Shown: one piece after another, positions 1 to 8,801 of the stretch
Layout: each line of letters opens with the position of its first letter
How positions within the stretch are numbered: position 1 is the first letter of the stretch
Source of the DNA: Flavobacterium hercynium
GTDB taxonomy: Bacteria; Bacteroidota; Bacteroidia; Flavobacteriales; Flavobacteriaceae
Length of the DNA: 64,000 nucleotides
Reading direction: 5' to 3'
NCBI RefSeq assembly: GCF_002217285.1
Contig: NZ_MUGW01000022.1
Location: 99,999 to 163,998 of the forward strand
The notes under the pieces: generated by a model
Told to the model about the DNA's origin: nothing
The model's database searches: none
The model's input: only the letters and a program-made list of their open reading frames with translations
Made by a program: the position numbers and the translations under genes

Positions 1-537
1 CCTGCAAATGCAAGCCAGTCAGAAGTAGCAACTGTTTTCTATGACATTCAGACTTTAGGATGGACTACAGATATTGTCGCTACACCATTCAAAGGATTTA
101 ATTTGCATTATCTAATAACGTTCCAGGATCCTGTTTATAAAAACTATGATTTTTCGGCTTTTGGAAATAATTACTCGTACAACGATAAAAATGTTTTAGA
201 AGTTTCTAAAGTTTTAATGGAAATCGATCCAAGTTATACGTACAAAAATCTTAAGTTTTGGGCTAGTTTCCGCTATTTCAGTAAACAATATGCCAACTTA
301 ACCAATGCCTTATATTTTGCGCCAAGATGGGAAACTTTCGGAGGTATCAACTATAAAATCAACGAACATTTCGACTTTGGGTTAACAGCAGTGAACTTCT
401 TAAATCAAACAGGAGCAAAAGGAACAATTAACGGAGCAGAGCTAATAACAGATGCTTCAGGATATTATGATCAGCTTTTGGTTGGATCATACATCCGTCC
501 GTTTACATTAGAAGCTTCTCTTAATTTCAGATTCTAA
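1..537 (+). CDS. TonB-dependent receptor, C-terminal fragment
   Basis: The reading frame is open from the first base, so the gene starts upstream of the window and only about 178 C-terminal residues are visible. Alternating aromatic and polar residues (for example YKNLKFWASFRYFSKQY) give several outer-membrane beta strands. The protein ends in LEASLNFRF, the usual terminal strand with a final Phe that the BAM machinery recognises. This fits the barrel of a TonB-dependent receptor that imports oligosaccharides. The next gene, a GH3 enzyme, starts 10 bases later, so the two are probably co-transcribed. I infer the polysaccharide role from the neighbours; the plug domain that would tell SusC from other receptors is not visible. 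Confidence 0.75.
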   Translation, partial: PANASQSEVATVFYDIQTLGWTTDIVATPFKGFNLHYLITFQDPVYKNYDFSAFGNNYSYNDKNVLEVSKVLMEIDPSYTYKNLKFWASFRYFSKQYANLTNALYFAPRWETFGGINYKINEHFDFGLTAVNFLNQTGAKGTINGAELITDASGYYDQLLVGSYIRPFTLEASLNFRF

Positions 538-547
538 ATTTCTGATT

Positions 548-2857
548 ATGAAAAAAATAATTATAAGTGCGAGTGTTGCTTTTTTGATAGGTATTTCGGC
601 ACAGGCACAACAAGAAAATTTTAAGATTGTAAAAAATGATAAAGGAGCTGCTTTAGGGTATGCTCCGGAATCAGGTGTTAAGATCTTAACCGTTAGCGGA
701 AAAAAGTTTAAAGATTTAAATAAAAACGGAAAGCTGGACAAGTACGAAGATTGGCGTTTATCATCAGAAGTACGTGCCAAAGATTTAGCGTCTAAAATGT
801 CTGTAGAACAAATTGCAGGATTAATGCTTTACAGCCGTCACCAAGCGCTTCCGGCTCCGGTTGATGGTTACAGAGCAGGACATTACAATGGAAAATTATA
901 TCCGGAAAGTGGTGCTAAACCTTGGCAATTAACAGACGAGCAAAAGGCATTTTTACAAGAAGACAACTTAAGACATGTACTGATTACAAGCGTAGAAACT
1001 CCGGAAGTAGCGGCTTTATGGAACAATCAGATGCAGGCTTTTGTAGAAGGAATTGGACTTGGAATTCCGAGTAACACCAGTACAGATCCGCGTCACACGG
1101 CAAATGTAACGTCTGAATTTAACGCAGGAGCAGGAGGAACAATTTCGATGTGGCCTGATGGTTTAGGTATGGCTTCTACTTTTGATCCGAAAATTGTAGA
1201 ACAATTTGGTCAGATTGCTGCAAAAGAATACCGTGCATTAGGAATTGCAACGGCTTTATCACCACAAATCGATTTAGGATCAGAACCAAGATGGTACAGA
1301 ATTTCTATGACCTTCGGCGAAAGCCCAACTTTAACCAGAGACATGGGACGATCATATATTGATGGTTTTCAAACTTCATACGGAAAAGACGAAATCAAAG
1401 ATGGCTGGGGATACAAAAGTGTCAACGCAATGGTAAAACACTGGCCAAGCGGTGGAGCAGAAGAAGGTGGACGTGACGGACATTGGGCTTACGGAAAATT
1501 TGCGGTATATCCGGGTAATAATTTAGAACAGCATATCGATCCGTTTATCAATGGGGCTTTCAAATTAAAAGGAAAAACTAGTAAAGCTTCGGCTGTAATG
1601 CCTTACTACACGATTACTTTTGATCAGGATAAAAAATACAATGAAAATGTAGCCAACGGTTTCAGTAAATACATTATTACTGATTTGTTGCGTGATAAAT
1701 ACGGTTATGATGGTGTAGTTTGCACCGATTGGCTGGTAACGGGTGAGGAAGGTAAAACACCAAATCTTTTTGCAGGAAAACCTTGGGGAGTGGAGAACCT
1801 TTCGATTGCAGAACGTCATTACAAAGCCATTGTAGCAGGTGTAGACCAGTTTGGCGGAAACAATGATAAAAAACCGGTTCTGGAAGCGTATCAAATGGGA
1901 ATCAAAGAATTTGGTGAATCGTTTATGAGAGCTCGTTTTGAAAGATCTGCTGTTCGCTTGCTAAAAAATATTTTTAGAGTTGGATTATTTGAAAATCCGT
2001 ATCTGAATGTAGCCGAGACCAAAGCAATTGTAGGGAATCCGGAATTTATGAAAGCAGGATATGACGCACAATTAAAATCGGTTGTGTTGTTAAAAAATAA
2101 AGGTTCAGTTCTTCCATTAAAAGAAAAGAAAACTGTTTTTATTCCGAAGATTTACACCGCATCTACCAAAGACTGGTGGGGCGTGGCAAGTCAGCCAAAA
2201 TTAGAATATCCTGTAAATCTGGAATTAGTTAAGAAATATTACAACGTAACCGAAGATGCTTCAAAAGCTGATTTTGCGATTGTTTTTGTAACAAGTCCGC
2301 AAAGTTTAGAAGGTGGTTATGATATTAATGACAGAACTAATGGAAGCAATGGTTACGTGCCTATTTCATTACAATACGGCACTTACACAGCTAAAGACGC
2401 AAGAACTAAAAGTATTGCCGCAGGAGATCAGGTTATTGATCCTAAAATCACCGACAGAACTTATAAAAATAAAACAGTTACAGCTGCCAATACCATGGAT
2501 TTGAGAACTATTCTCGATACCAAAGACATGATGAAAGGTAAACCGGTTATTGTTTCGGTTACGGCTACTAAACCAATGATTTTTAATGAATTTGAAAAAC
2601 AGGTAGACGGAATTGTATTGAATTTCGGAGTTTCATCACAAGCTGTTTTGGACATTATTTCAGGAAAAACAGAACCTTCAGGATTGCTTCCTGTGCAGAT
2701 GCCGGCCAATATGGAGACAGTTGAAAAACAATTCGAAGATGTTCCTTTCGATATGATTCCACATACAGACAGCGAAGCAAATGTTTATGATTTTGCTTTT
2801 GGACTAAATTGGAGCGGTGTAATAAAAGATACTCGTACTGAAATTTATAAGAACTAA
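548..2857 (+). CDS. Secreted glycoside hydrolase family 3 (exo-beta-glucosidase type)
   Basis: 769 residues with a signal peptide (MKKIIISASVAFLIGISAQA), so probably periplasmic. The GH3 barrel carries MVKHWPSGGAEEGGRDGHWA and the strand DGVVCTDW, whose Asp394 is the predicted nucleophile. The alpha/beta sandwich follows (VVLLKNKGSVLPL; SGLLPVQMP). The KHWPSGG form, instead of KHFAxNNxE, puts it in a different GH3 subgroup from the two other GH3 enzymes in the window, and it lacks their clear C-terminal Fn3-like domain. An EF-hand-like loop, DLNKNGKLDKYED (residues 56-68), sits before the barrel. It would release glucose or another beta-linked sugar from oligosaccharides brought in by the receptor encoded just upstream. 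Substrate cannot be read from sequence. Confidence 0.9.
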   Translation: MKKIIISASVAFLIGISAQAQQENFKIVKNDKGAALGYAPESGVKILTVSGKKFKDLNKNGKLDKYEDWRLSSEVRAKDLASKMSVEQIAGLMLYSRHQALPAPVDGYRAGHYNGKLYPESGAKPWQLTDEQKAFLQEDNLRHVLITSVETPEVAALWNNQMQAFVEGIGLGIPSNTSTDPRHTANVTSEFNAGAGGTISMWPDGLGMASTFDPKIVEQFGQIAAKEYRALGIATALSPQIDLGSEPRWYRISMTFGESPTLTRDMGRSYIDGFQTSYGKDEIKDGWGYKSVNAMVKHWPSGGAEEGGRDGHWAYGKFAVYPGNNLEQHIDPFINGAFKLKGKTSKASAVMPYYTITFDQDKKYNENVANGFSKYIITDLLRDKYGYDGVVCTDWLVTGEEGKTPNLFAGKPWGVENLSIAERHYKAIVAGVDQFGGNNDKKPVLEAYQMGIKEFGESFMRARFERSAVRLLKNIFRVGLFENPYLNVAETKAIVGNPEFMKAGYDAQLKSVVLLKNKGSVLPLKEKKTVFIPKIYTASTKDWWGVASQPKLEYPVNLELVKKYYNVTEDASKADFAIVFVTSPQSLEGGYDINDRTNGSNGYVPISLQYGTYTAKDARTKSIAAGDQVIDPKITDRTYKNKTVTAANTMDLRTILDTKDMMKGKPVIVSVTATKPMIFNEFEKQVDGIVLNFGVSSQAVLDIISGKTEPSGLLPVQMPANMETVEKQFEDVPFDMIPHTDSEANVYDFAFGLNWSGVIKDTRTEIYKN

Positions 2858-3292
2858 AATTTTAATCACGCGAAGTCGCAAAGAGGATGTTTTGAATTAA
2901 TTAGGATGCTTAAAATTTTAATCACGCGAAGTCGCAAAGTCGTAAAGGAAATATTTAAGGATGATTTAAAAACTTTGCGTCTTAGCGCCTCTGCGTGAGA
3001 TACTCTTTATAAAATTTTAATCACTCGAAGTCGCAAAGTCGCAAAGGAAATATTTAAGGATGATTTAAAAACTTAGCGTCTTAGCGCCTTTGCGTGAGAT
3101 ACTCTTTATGAAATTTTAATCACGCGAAGTCGCAAAGTCGCAAAGTAAAAAAATAAGAATGACTTAAAAAACTTAGCGCCTCTGCGTGAGATACTCTTTA
3201 TAGAATTTTAATCACTCAAAGTCGCGAAGTCGCAAAGGGAAAAAAAGAATAACTTAAAAAAACTTTGCGCCTTAGCGCCTTTGCGTGAAGAA
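2858..3292 (+). repeat. Tandem array of about five inverted-repeat units
   Basis: Units start near 2858, 2914, 3013, 3112 and 3204. The first is truncated (about 56 bases) and the others are 92-99 bases. Each full unit opens with AATTTTAATCACGCGAAGTC or a close variant, then GCAAAG, and closes with CTTTGCGTCTTAGCGCC(T/C)(C/T)TGCGTGAG. The left arm TCACGC...GCAAAG and right arm CTTTGCG...GCGTGA are complementary, so each unit can fold into a long imperfect hairpin. The array fills the gap between the first GH3 gene and the esterase. No protein is encoded. Confidence 0.9.
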
Positions 3293-3323
3293 ATACCTTA
3301 GAAATAGCTAAAAAAAAATAAAT

Positions 3324-4211
3324 ATGAAAAATAAAATAATCGTGCTATCAGTCTTCCTTACATTATTAGTAAGTGGCGTAAAAGCACAAGAAACAATAAA
3401 ACTATACGAAGGAAAAGCACCCGGATCTGAAGACTGGACGCAAAAAGAAGCACAAATGTATTCTGATCTCTTTAAAACAGAGGTCGTTTACAATGTTACT
3501 GATCCATCTTTATTAGTATATCAAGTACCAAAAGGAGTAAAAAATACAGGGACGGCGATTGTAATTGCTCCCGGAGGAGGTTTTCAAAGTCTTTCGATTA
3601 ACAGAGAAGGAAAAGAACTTGCTGAAATACTGAGTAAAAAAGGAATTACAGCTTTTGTATTGAAATATCGTTTGAACAAAACCGAGACAAATGATCCGGC
3701 GAGAGAAATGATGGACAAATTAAAAGACAGAGCTGCTTTTGAAAAAAACTCTCTGGCAACCATTCAATTGGCTGCTAAAGACGGAAAAAATGCGTTGAAT
3801 TACGTTCGTAACAATGCTTCTAAATTTGGAATTGACGTTAAAAAAGTGGGAATCATTGGATTCTCTGCGGGGAGTACAGTAGCAATGGAAACGGTTTTGG
3901 ATAATAAGACAGAGCAGCTTCCTGATTTTGTAGCCAACATTTATGGCGGACCAAGACCAGAACTTTTAAGTGTTCCGGCGCCGGAAAAAAAGATTCCAAT
4001 GTTTGTTTGCGCCGCTAGTGATGATCAATTAAAACTAGCTCCTAGAAGCATTCAAATGTATACAAAATGGCTGGATGCAGGACAAAGTGTGGAATTACAC
4101 ATGTACTCAAAAGGCGGACATGGTTTTGGAACAGGAAAACAAAATTTGCCCGTTGATTCCTGGGAACTACGATTTGAAGAATGGTTAAAATTACAAGGAT
4201 TTCTAAACTAA
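3324..4211 (+). CDS. Secreted alpha/beta-hydrolase (carbohydrate esterase-like)
   Basis: 295 residues with a signal peptide ending near VKAQ. The fold is an alpha/beta hydrolase: VIAPGGGFQ resembles the oxyanion HGGG region, GFSAGS holds the nucleophile Ser181, CAASDDQ gives the acid at Asp233 or Asp234, and GGHGFG gives His266. Such proteins in Bacteroidetes polysaccharide loci are often named acetyl-xylan esterase or endo-xylanase B-like, and remove acetyl or other acyl groups from glycans. It lies between two GH3 genes on the same strand, 27 bases before the next, supporting a role in debranching the same substrate. Esterase substrate is inferred. Confidence 0.8.
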   Translation: MKNKIIVLSVFLTLLVSGVKAQETIKLYEGKAPGSEDWTQKEAQMYSDLFKTEVVYNVTDPSLLVYQVPKGVKNTGTAIVIAPGGGFQSLSINREGKELAEILSKKGITAFVLKYRLNKTETNDPAREMMDKLKDRAAFEKNSLATIQLAAKDGKNALNYVRNNASKFGIDVKKVGIIGFSAGSTVAMETVLDNKTEQLPDFVANIYGGPRPELLSVPAPEKKIPMFVCAASDDQLKLAPRSIQMYTKWLDAGQSVELHMYSKGGHGFGTGKQNLPVDSWELRFEEWLKLQGFLN

Positions 4212-4238
4212 TAGAAACTATCTAAATACCTATATATT

Positions 4239-6689
4239 ATGAAACAAACACTTATTAAGACTGCAAGAGTATCACTTTTGACCGCATTAGTGATTTCAAA
4301 TTTATCATGGAATACAGCTACGGGGGACGAAACGAATCCGCCAAAGCTTACCATCAAAGGATTTACATTTACGGATTATAACAGAAATGGAAAATTAGAC
4401 CTTTGGGAAGATACTCGTTTAAGCGCTAATGAAAGAATTGAAGCGATCATTAAACAAATGACCAATGCAGAAAAAGCAGAATTATTAATCGGAACCGGAA
4501 TGCCGGGAATAGAAGTTCTTACAGGTCCTGTGGGAGATTCTAAACAAGGATTAGTTCCAGGAGCAGCTGGAGGAACAGCTTCTTTTGACCGATTTGGTAT
4601 TCCTGCAACGGTAGTGGCTGATGGTCCTGCTGGTCTGAGAATTGCTCCAACAAGAGAAAATGACACTAAAACCTATTATGCAACAGCATTTCCGGTAGGA
4701 ACAGCATTGGCTTCGACCTGGAACAAAGCACTTTTAGAAGAGGTTGGAAAAGCAATGGGAAATGAAGTAAAAGAATATGGTGTAGACGTTTTGCTTGCAC
4801 CGGCTTTGAACATCAATAGAAATCCATTGAACGGAAGAAACTTCGAATATTATTCTGAGGATCCTTTAATTTCAGGAAAAACAGCAGCAGCAATCGTAAA
4901 CGGAATTCAGTCGCAAGGTGTTGGAACATCAATAAAACACTTTGCTGTAAATAATGAAGAAACGAACCGTTTAACTATTAATGCACACGTTTCTGAAAGA
5001 GCAATTAGAGAATTGTATTTAAAAGGTTTTGAAATCACGGTAAAAGAATCTCAACCTTGGACAGTAATGTCATCTTATAATAAACTAAATGGCGTTTATA
5101 CTTCAGACAGCAAAGATTTATTGACAGAAGTTTTAAGAAAAGAATGGGGCTTTAAAGGAATCGTAATGACAGACTGGTTTGGAGGATTCCCTGGTTTCGA
5201 ATCGATTCAGAAAGGTTCAAGTTCTGATGTAGTAAAACAAATGAATGCAGGAAACGACCTTTTGATGCCGGGAATTCCAGTGCAAAAGAAAGCGTTGATC
5301 GAAGCATTAAACTCAGGTAAATTATCTCAGGAAGTTGCTAATACTAACGTGAGAAGAATTTTAGAATTCGTTTTCCGTACGCCAACATTTGCAAAATACA
5401 AATACAGCGACAAACCAGACTTGGTTAAGAATGCTGAAATCACCAGAAAAGCAGCAGCTGAAGGAATGATTTTGCTTAAAAACGAGAAAAATGCTTTACC
5501 ATTTGCTGACAAGCAAAAAGAAGTTTCTTTATTTGGTGTTACTTCTTATGCCTGGATTACAGGTGGAACAGGAAGTGGAAGTGTAAACAACAAACACACG
5601 GTTTCTCTTTTAGAAGGTTTTAGCGCAGCAGGATATAAATTAGACAAAGAACTAGTTGATTTGTATACACCTCACGCTGAAAAAGAAGTGGTTGCAGAGA
5701 AAGAAAGAAGAAAAGCAAGAGGAATTCTGGCATTGCCTGAAAGACTTCCTGAAATGAAAATGGATGATGCTTTTATTGCTAAAAAAGCGGCATCTTCAGA
5801 AATTGCTTTCGTGACTTTAGGAAGAAATTCCGGAGAAGGCGGAGACAGAGTAGTAGATAATGACTTTAATATGGCAACAGAAGAAATTGAAATGCTAGAT
5901 AAGATTTCAAAAGCTTTTCATGCTAAAGGTAAAAAAGTAGTAGTTATTTTAAACATTGGTGGTGTTATTGAAACAGCATCATGGAAAGATAAAGTAGATG
6001 CTATTTTATTAGCATGGCAGCCAGGTCAGGAAGGCGGACACTCTGTTGCAGATGTTGTGGCAGGAAAAATTAGTCCATCAGGAAAATTAACAATGACTTT
6101 TCCGGTAAAATATTCAGATACACCTTCAGCTAAAAACTTCCCTGGAATTCCGGTAGAGAATCCAAAAGAAGTTACGTATCAGGAAGGAATCTATGTAGGA
6201 TACCGTTATTTTAATACCTTCAATGTAAAACCATCTTATGAGTTTGGTTTTGGAAGTTCTTATACGACTTTTGAATTTTCTGATGTAAAATTAAGTTCAC
6301 CAACTTTTACAGATAAACTAACGGTTTCAGTTATTGTAAAAAATACAGGAAAAACAGCTGGTAAAGAAGTAGTTCAGTTATATCTTGCTGCACCATCAAA
6401 ATCTATTGATAAACCAAAAGAAGAATTAAAAGCTTTTGGAAAAACAAAAGAATTAAAACCGGGTGAAAGTGAAACTATAAAATTGACATTAGCTCCAAAA
6501 GATTTAGCGTCATTTTTAGAAAACAAAAGCGCGTGGATTGCAGAAGCAGGAACATACAAAGTTTTAGTGGGAGCATCTTCTTTAGATATTAAAAAAGCAG
6601 TAGAATTTTCTGTTGCCAAAGAGATTACAGTTGAAAAAGTAAAAAAATCATTTGCTTTAGATACCCAATTTACTGAGCTTAAGCCTTAA
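4239..6689 (+). CDS. Secreted GH3 beta-glucosidase with Fn3-like C-terminus
   Basis: 816 residues with an N-terminal export signal (alanine/leucine-rich, residues 5-28). A Ca-binding-like loop DYNRNGKLDLWED (46-58) precedes the barrel. Barrel motifs are RNFEYYSEDP, KHFAVNNEETNR and VMTDWFGG, with predicted nucleophile Asp312. The second domain has WQPGQEGG and SPSGKLTMTFP, followed by YQEGIYVGYRYF and FGFGSSYTTFEFS. The C-terminal 110 residues form the fibronectin-III-like domain common in BglX-type enzymes (VKNTGKTAGKEVVQLYL). It is a periplasmic exo-acting beta-glycosidase. Length is typical. It shares the pre-barrel loop with the first GH3 gene, which suggests common organisation. Confidence 0.93.
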   Translation: MKQTLIKTARVSLLTALVISNLSWNTATGDETNPPKLTIKGFTFTDYNRNGKLDLWEDTRLSANERIEAIIKQMTNAEKAELLIGTGMPGIEVLTGPVGDSKQGLVPGAAGGTASFDRFGIPATVVADGPAGLRIAPTRENDTKTYYATAFPVGTALASTWNKALLEEVGKAMGNEVKEYGVDVLLAPALNINRNPLNGRNFEYYSEDPLISGKTAAAIVNGIQSQGVGTSIKHFAVNNEETNRLTINAHVSERAIRELYLKGFEITVKESQPWTVMSSYNKLNGVYTSDSKDLLTEVLRKEWGFKGIVMTDWFGGFPGFESIQKGSSSDVVKQMNAGNDLLMPGIPVQKKALIEALNSGKLSQEVANTNVRRILEFVFRTPTFAKYKYSDKPDLVKNAEITRKAAAEGMILLKNEKNALPFADKQKEVSLFGVTSYAWITGGTGSGSVNNKHTVSLLEGFSAAGYKLDKELVDLYTPHAEKEVVAEKERRKARGILALPERLPEMKMDDAFIAKKAASSEIAFVTLGRNSGEGGDRVVDNDFNMATEEIEMLDKISKAFHAKGKKVVVILNIGGVIETASWKDKVDAILLAWQPGQEGGHSVADVVAGKISPSGKLTMTFPVKYSDTPSAKNFPGIPVENPKEVTYQEGIYVGYRYFNTFNVKPSYEFGFGSSYTTFEFSDVKLSSPTFTDKLTVSVIVKNTGKTAGKEVVQLYLAAPSKSIDKPKEELKAFGKTKELKPGESETIKLTLAPKDLASFLENKSAWIAEAGTYKVLVGASSLDIKKAVEFSVAKEITVEKVKKSFALDTQFTELKP

Positions 6690-6720
6690 GTACAGTAAGA
6701 ATACAATAAATTTCTGTTGA

Positions 6721-6773
6721 AATGATTTCACTTGAATATTCAATTTGAATAGGAGAGTGAAATCATTTTTTTT
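6721..6773 (+). terminator. Rho-independent terminator after GH3 gene
   Basis: AATGATTTCACT (6721-6732) pairs with AGTGAAATCATT (6756-6767) and is followed by a run of T. It lies 32 bases past the GH3 stop codon and would close the 548-6689 unit. Confidence 0.8.
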
Positions 6774-6915
6774 ATGGCAAAATTTGTTTGTTATTTTTAC
6801 AAATTATAGCATTAGAAGCCTTTTTACTTTTTACGATTATCTTTTTACCTTTTTCAGGAATAAAATTAAAACATGATAGCACTATAAATAGTTCATTATT
6901 GTATAATCACTTTCT

Positions 6916-6923
6916 TATATTTG
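6916..6923 (+). promoter_or_regulatory. Putative -7 box for the SusR-like gene
   Basis: TATATTTG fits the Bacteroidetes -7 consensus TAnnTTTG, 26 bases before the TTG start at 6950. No TTG is well spaced at -33, so this is a weak call. Confidence 0.35.
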
Positions 6924-6949
6924 TAAGTCTCATTTAGCTTTTAATTAGT

Positions 6950-8596
6950 TTGAAAAAATATCTTTTATTTCTTGTTGCTTTTGTATTGTATTATCCCGTT
7001 CATGCATCGGATAGTACAGCCGTTATTTTAGAAAAATTAAATGAAGCTTTAAAAAACAAACAACACTACGTTCAGATAAAAGAAGAACGGATTTTAAATT
7101 TCAAAAGAATTAAATCAGATGCTTTAACCCAAGAGCAGGAGTACAATTACAATAAAACCCTATTCACAGAATATCAGAAGTTCAATTCAGATTCGGCTAT
7201 TTTTTATGTCAAAAAGAATCTTAAAATTGCAGAGGAACTTCAAAATCAAACCTTCATTGATATTGCAAACCTGCAATTGGTAACACTTTATTCTTCTTCC
7301 GGAAAATACCGTGAGTCGGAGACAATTTTAAAAAGTATCGATAAAAATAAGTTGTCAAAATCTTTACTTCCGATGTATTTTATTGCTTACAGGGAGTTTT
7401 ATGAACATTATGCTGCCAACAGTTACAATATTAAATATGTTGAGCAGATCGAAAAATACCGCGATTCATTACTAACTGTTTTAGATCCTAAAGGTCTGCA
7501 ATTTCAAATTACGAAGATTCAGAAAAATATTTACCGCAAAGAATTGGTCACTGCCCAAAAGAAATTGATGGTGCTGCTCCGTGGAATCGACGAAAATCAT
7601 GCTCAATATGCAATGATAACCTATCTTTTAGGAAGTATCTATGAAGATACACATCAATTAGAATTACAAAAAAAATATTATGCACTTTCCGCGACTGCTG
7701 ATCTAAAGAATGCCAATAAAGACAATGCTTCATTACAGGAATTGGCTGCCGTTTTTTATGAAATGGGCGATGTAGATATGGCGTATAAATTAACGCAATC
7801 TGCAATTGAGGATGCGTTGTATTGCAACGTTCAGTTTCGTACTCTTTTAATGTCTGAGGTGTATTCGATTATCAATACTGTCTATCTGGAAAAAGAAGCC
7901 AAGAGAAAAACAGAATTACAATTGTATTTGTTGTGCATAAGTTTGTTATCGGTATTTTTAATCATTGCCGTGATTTATGTGTACAAACAAATGAAAAAAG
8001 TATCCAGAATTCGTGGAGAGCTTTATGAAACCAGTCAAAAACTGGCAGAACTAAACAAAGATATTACCGAAACAAACAAACAATTGCAGGAGCGAAACTC
8101 TCAATTGTCTGAATCTAATCACGTTAAAGAAGAATATATTGCTCATTTTTTTAATTTGTGTTCGGCTTACATCAATAAGTTAGAAAACTACCGTGTTATC
8201 TTAAACAAAAAAGCAACCGCGAAACAATTTGATGAGATTTACAAAATGTTGAAGTCAACTACTTTGGTAGACAAGGAATTAGAAGAACTCTACAAGAATT
8301 TTGATATTATCTTTCTGAACCTATATCCAACATTTGTAAAAGACTTTAATGATTTGCTTGTTAAAGAGGAACAAATTGTTGTCAAACAAGGAGAATTGCT
8401 AAACACAGAACTTCGAATTTTTGCGCTAATCCGACTTGGAATTACCGATAGTGTGAAAATTGCGGCATTTTTGAGATACTCTTTAAGTACCATTTACAAC
8501 TACCGAACCAGAGCTCGAAATAAGGCGGCAGTTTCCCGAAATGATTTAGAAGAAATGGTCATGAAAATAGGCTTAATAAGCTTAAAAGTGAAATAA
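6950..8596 (+). CDS. SusR-like membrane-spanning transcriptional regulator (DUF6377 type)
   Basis: 548 residues from a TTG start that encodes a good signal peptide (MKKYLLFLVAFVLYY). Residues 20-310 are helical, TPR-like repeats predicted to be periplasmic. One membrane helix follows near 325-345 (LLCISLLSVFLIIAVIYVY), then a coiled coil (SQKLAELNKDITETNKQLQE). The C-terminus ends in a LuxR-like helix-turn-helix: LNTELRIFALIRLGITDSV, IAAFLRYSLSTIYNYRTR. This is the layout of SusR, which senses an oligosaccharide outside the inner membrane and activates its locus. It sits between GH3 genes, so they are its likely targets. The family name is from memory of the architecture; the ligand is unknown. 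Confidence 0.8.
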   Translation: MKKYLLFLVAFVLYYPVHASDSTAVILEKLNEALKNKQHYVQIKEERILNFKRIKSDALTQEQEYNYNKTLFTEYQKFNSDSAIFYVKKNLKIAEELQNQTFIDIANLQLVTLYSSSGKYRESETILKSIDKNKLSKSLLPMYFIAYREFYEHYAANSYNIKYVEQIEKYRDSLLTVLDPKGLQFQITKIQKNIYRKELVTAQKKLMVLLRGIDENHAQYAMITYLLGSIYEDTHQLELQKKYYALSATADLKNANKDNASLQELAAVFYEMGDVDMAYKLTQSAIEDALYCNVQFRTLLMSEVYSIINTVYLEKEAKRKTELQLYLLCISLLSVFLIIAVIYVYKQMKKVSRIRGELYETSQKLAELNKDITETNKQLQERNSQLSESNHVKEEYIAHFFNLCSAYINKLENYRVILNKKATAKQFDEIYKMLKSTTLVDKELEELYKNFDIIFLNLYPTFVKDFNDLLVKEEQIVVKQGELLNTELRIFALIRLGITDSVKIAAFLRYSLSTIYNYRTRARNKAAVSRNDLEEMVMKIGLISLKVK

Positions 8597-8610
8597 TTCA
8601 TTTTAAAATC

Positions 8611-8687
8611 ACTACTTTTTTTGAGGGTTTTATTTTTTTAAATGTTTGAATTTTAGTATTTTACGTTTTTTATTTACTACTTTTTTT
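8611..8687 (+). promoter_or_regulatory. Direct repeat upstream of GH3 gene, possible operator
   Basis: ACTACTTTTTTT occurs at 8611-8622 and again at 8676-8687, 65 bases apart, in the gap between the SusR-like gene and the third GH3 gene. T-rich relatives (TTTTTACTTTTTA, TTTTTACCTTTTT) lie at about 6820-6855 before the regulator itself. They could be binding sites for the regulator, but T-rich DNA is common here and this is speculative. Confidence 0.25.
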
Positions 8688-8801
8688 CCTTTAAAAATTC
8701 AAAGCACACTATAACGTTTTAGCTTTACATTATCGTTAAGGAGTTATTTTAGTGAGTGCTTCCTTAATTATAAAAATAAACTTTACTAAATATTTCTAAT
8801 T

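Noticed and set aside
2858..3292. The regular repeats looked at first like a CRISPR array.
   Set aside because: Units are about 95 bases, each with its own inverted arms and near-identical interiors; there are no unique 30-base spacers and no cas genes.
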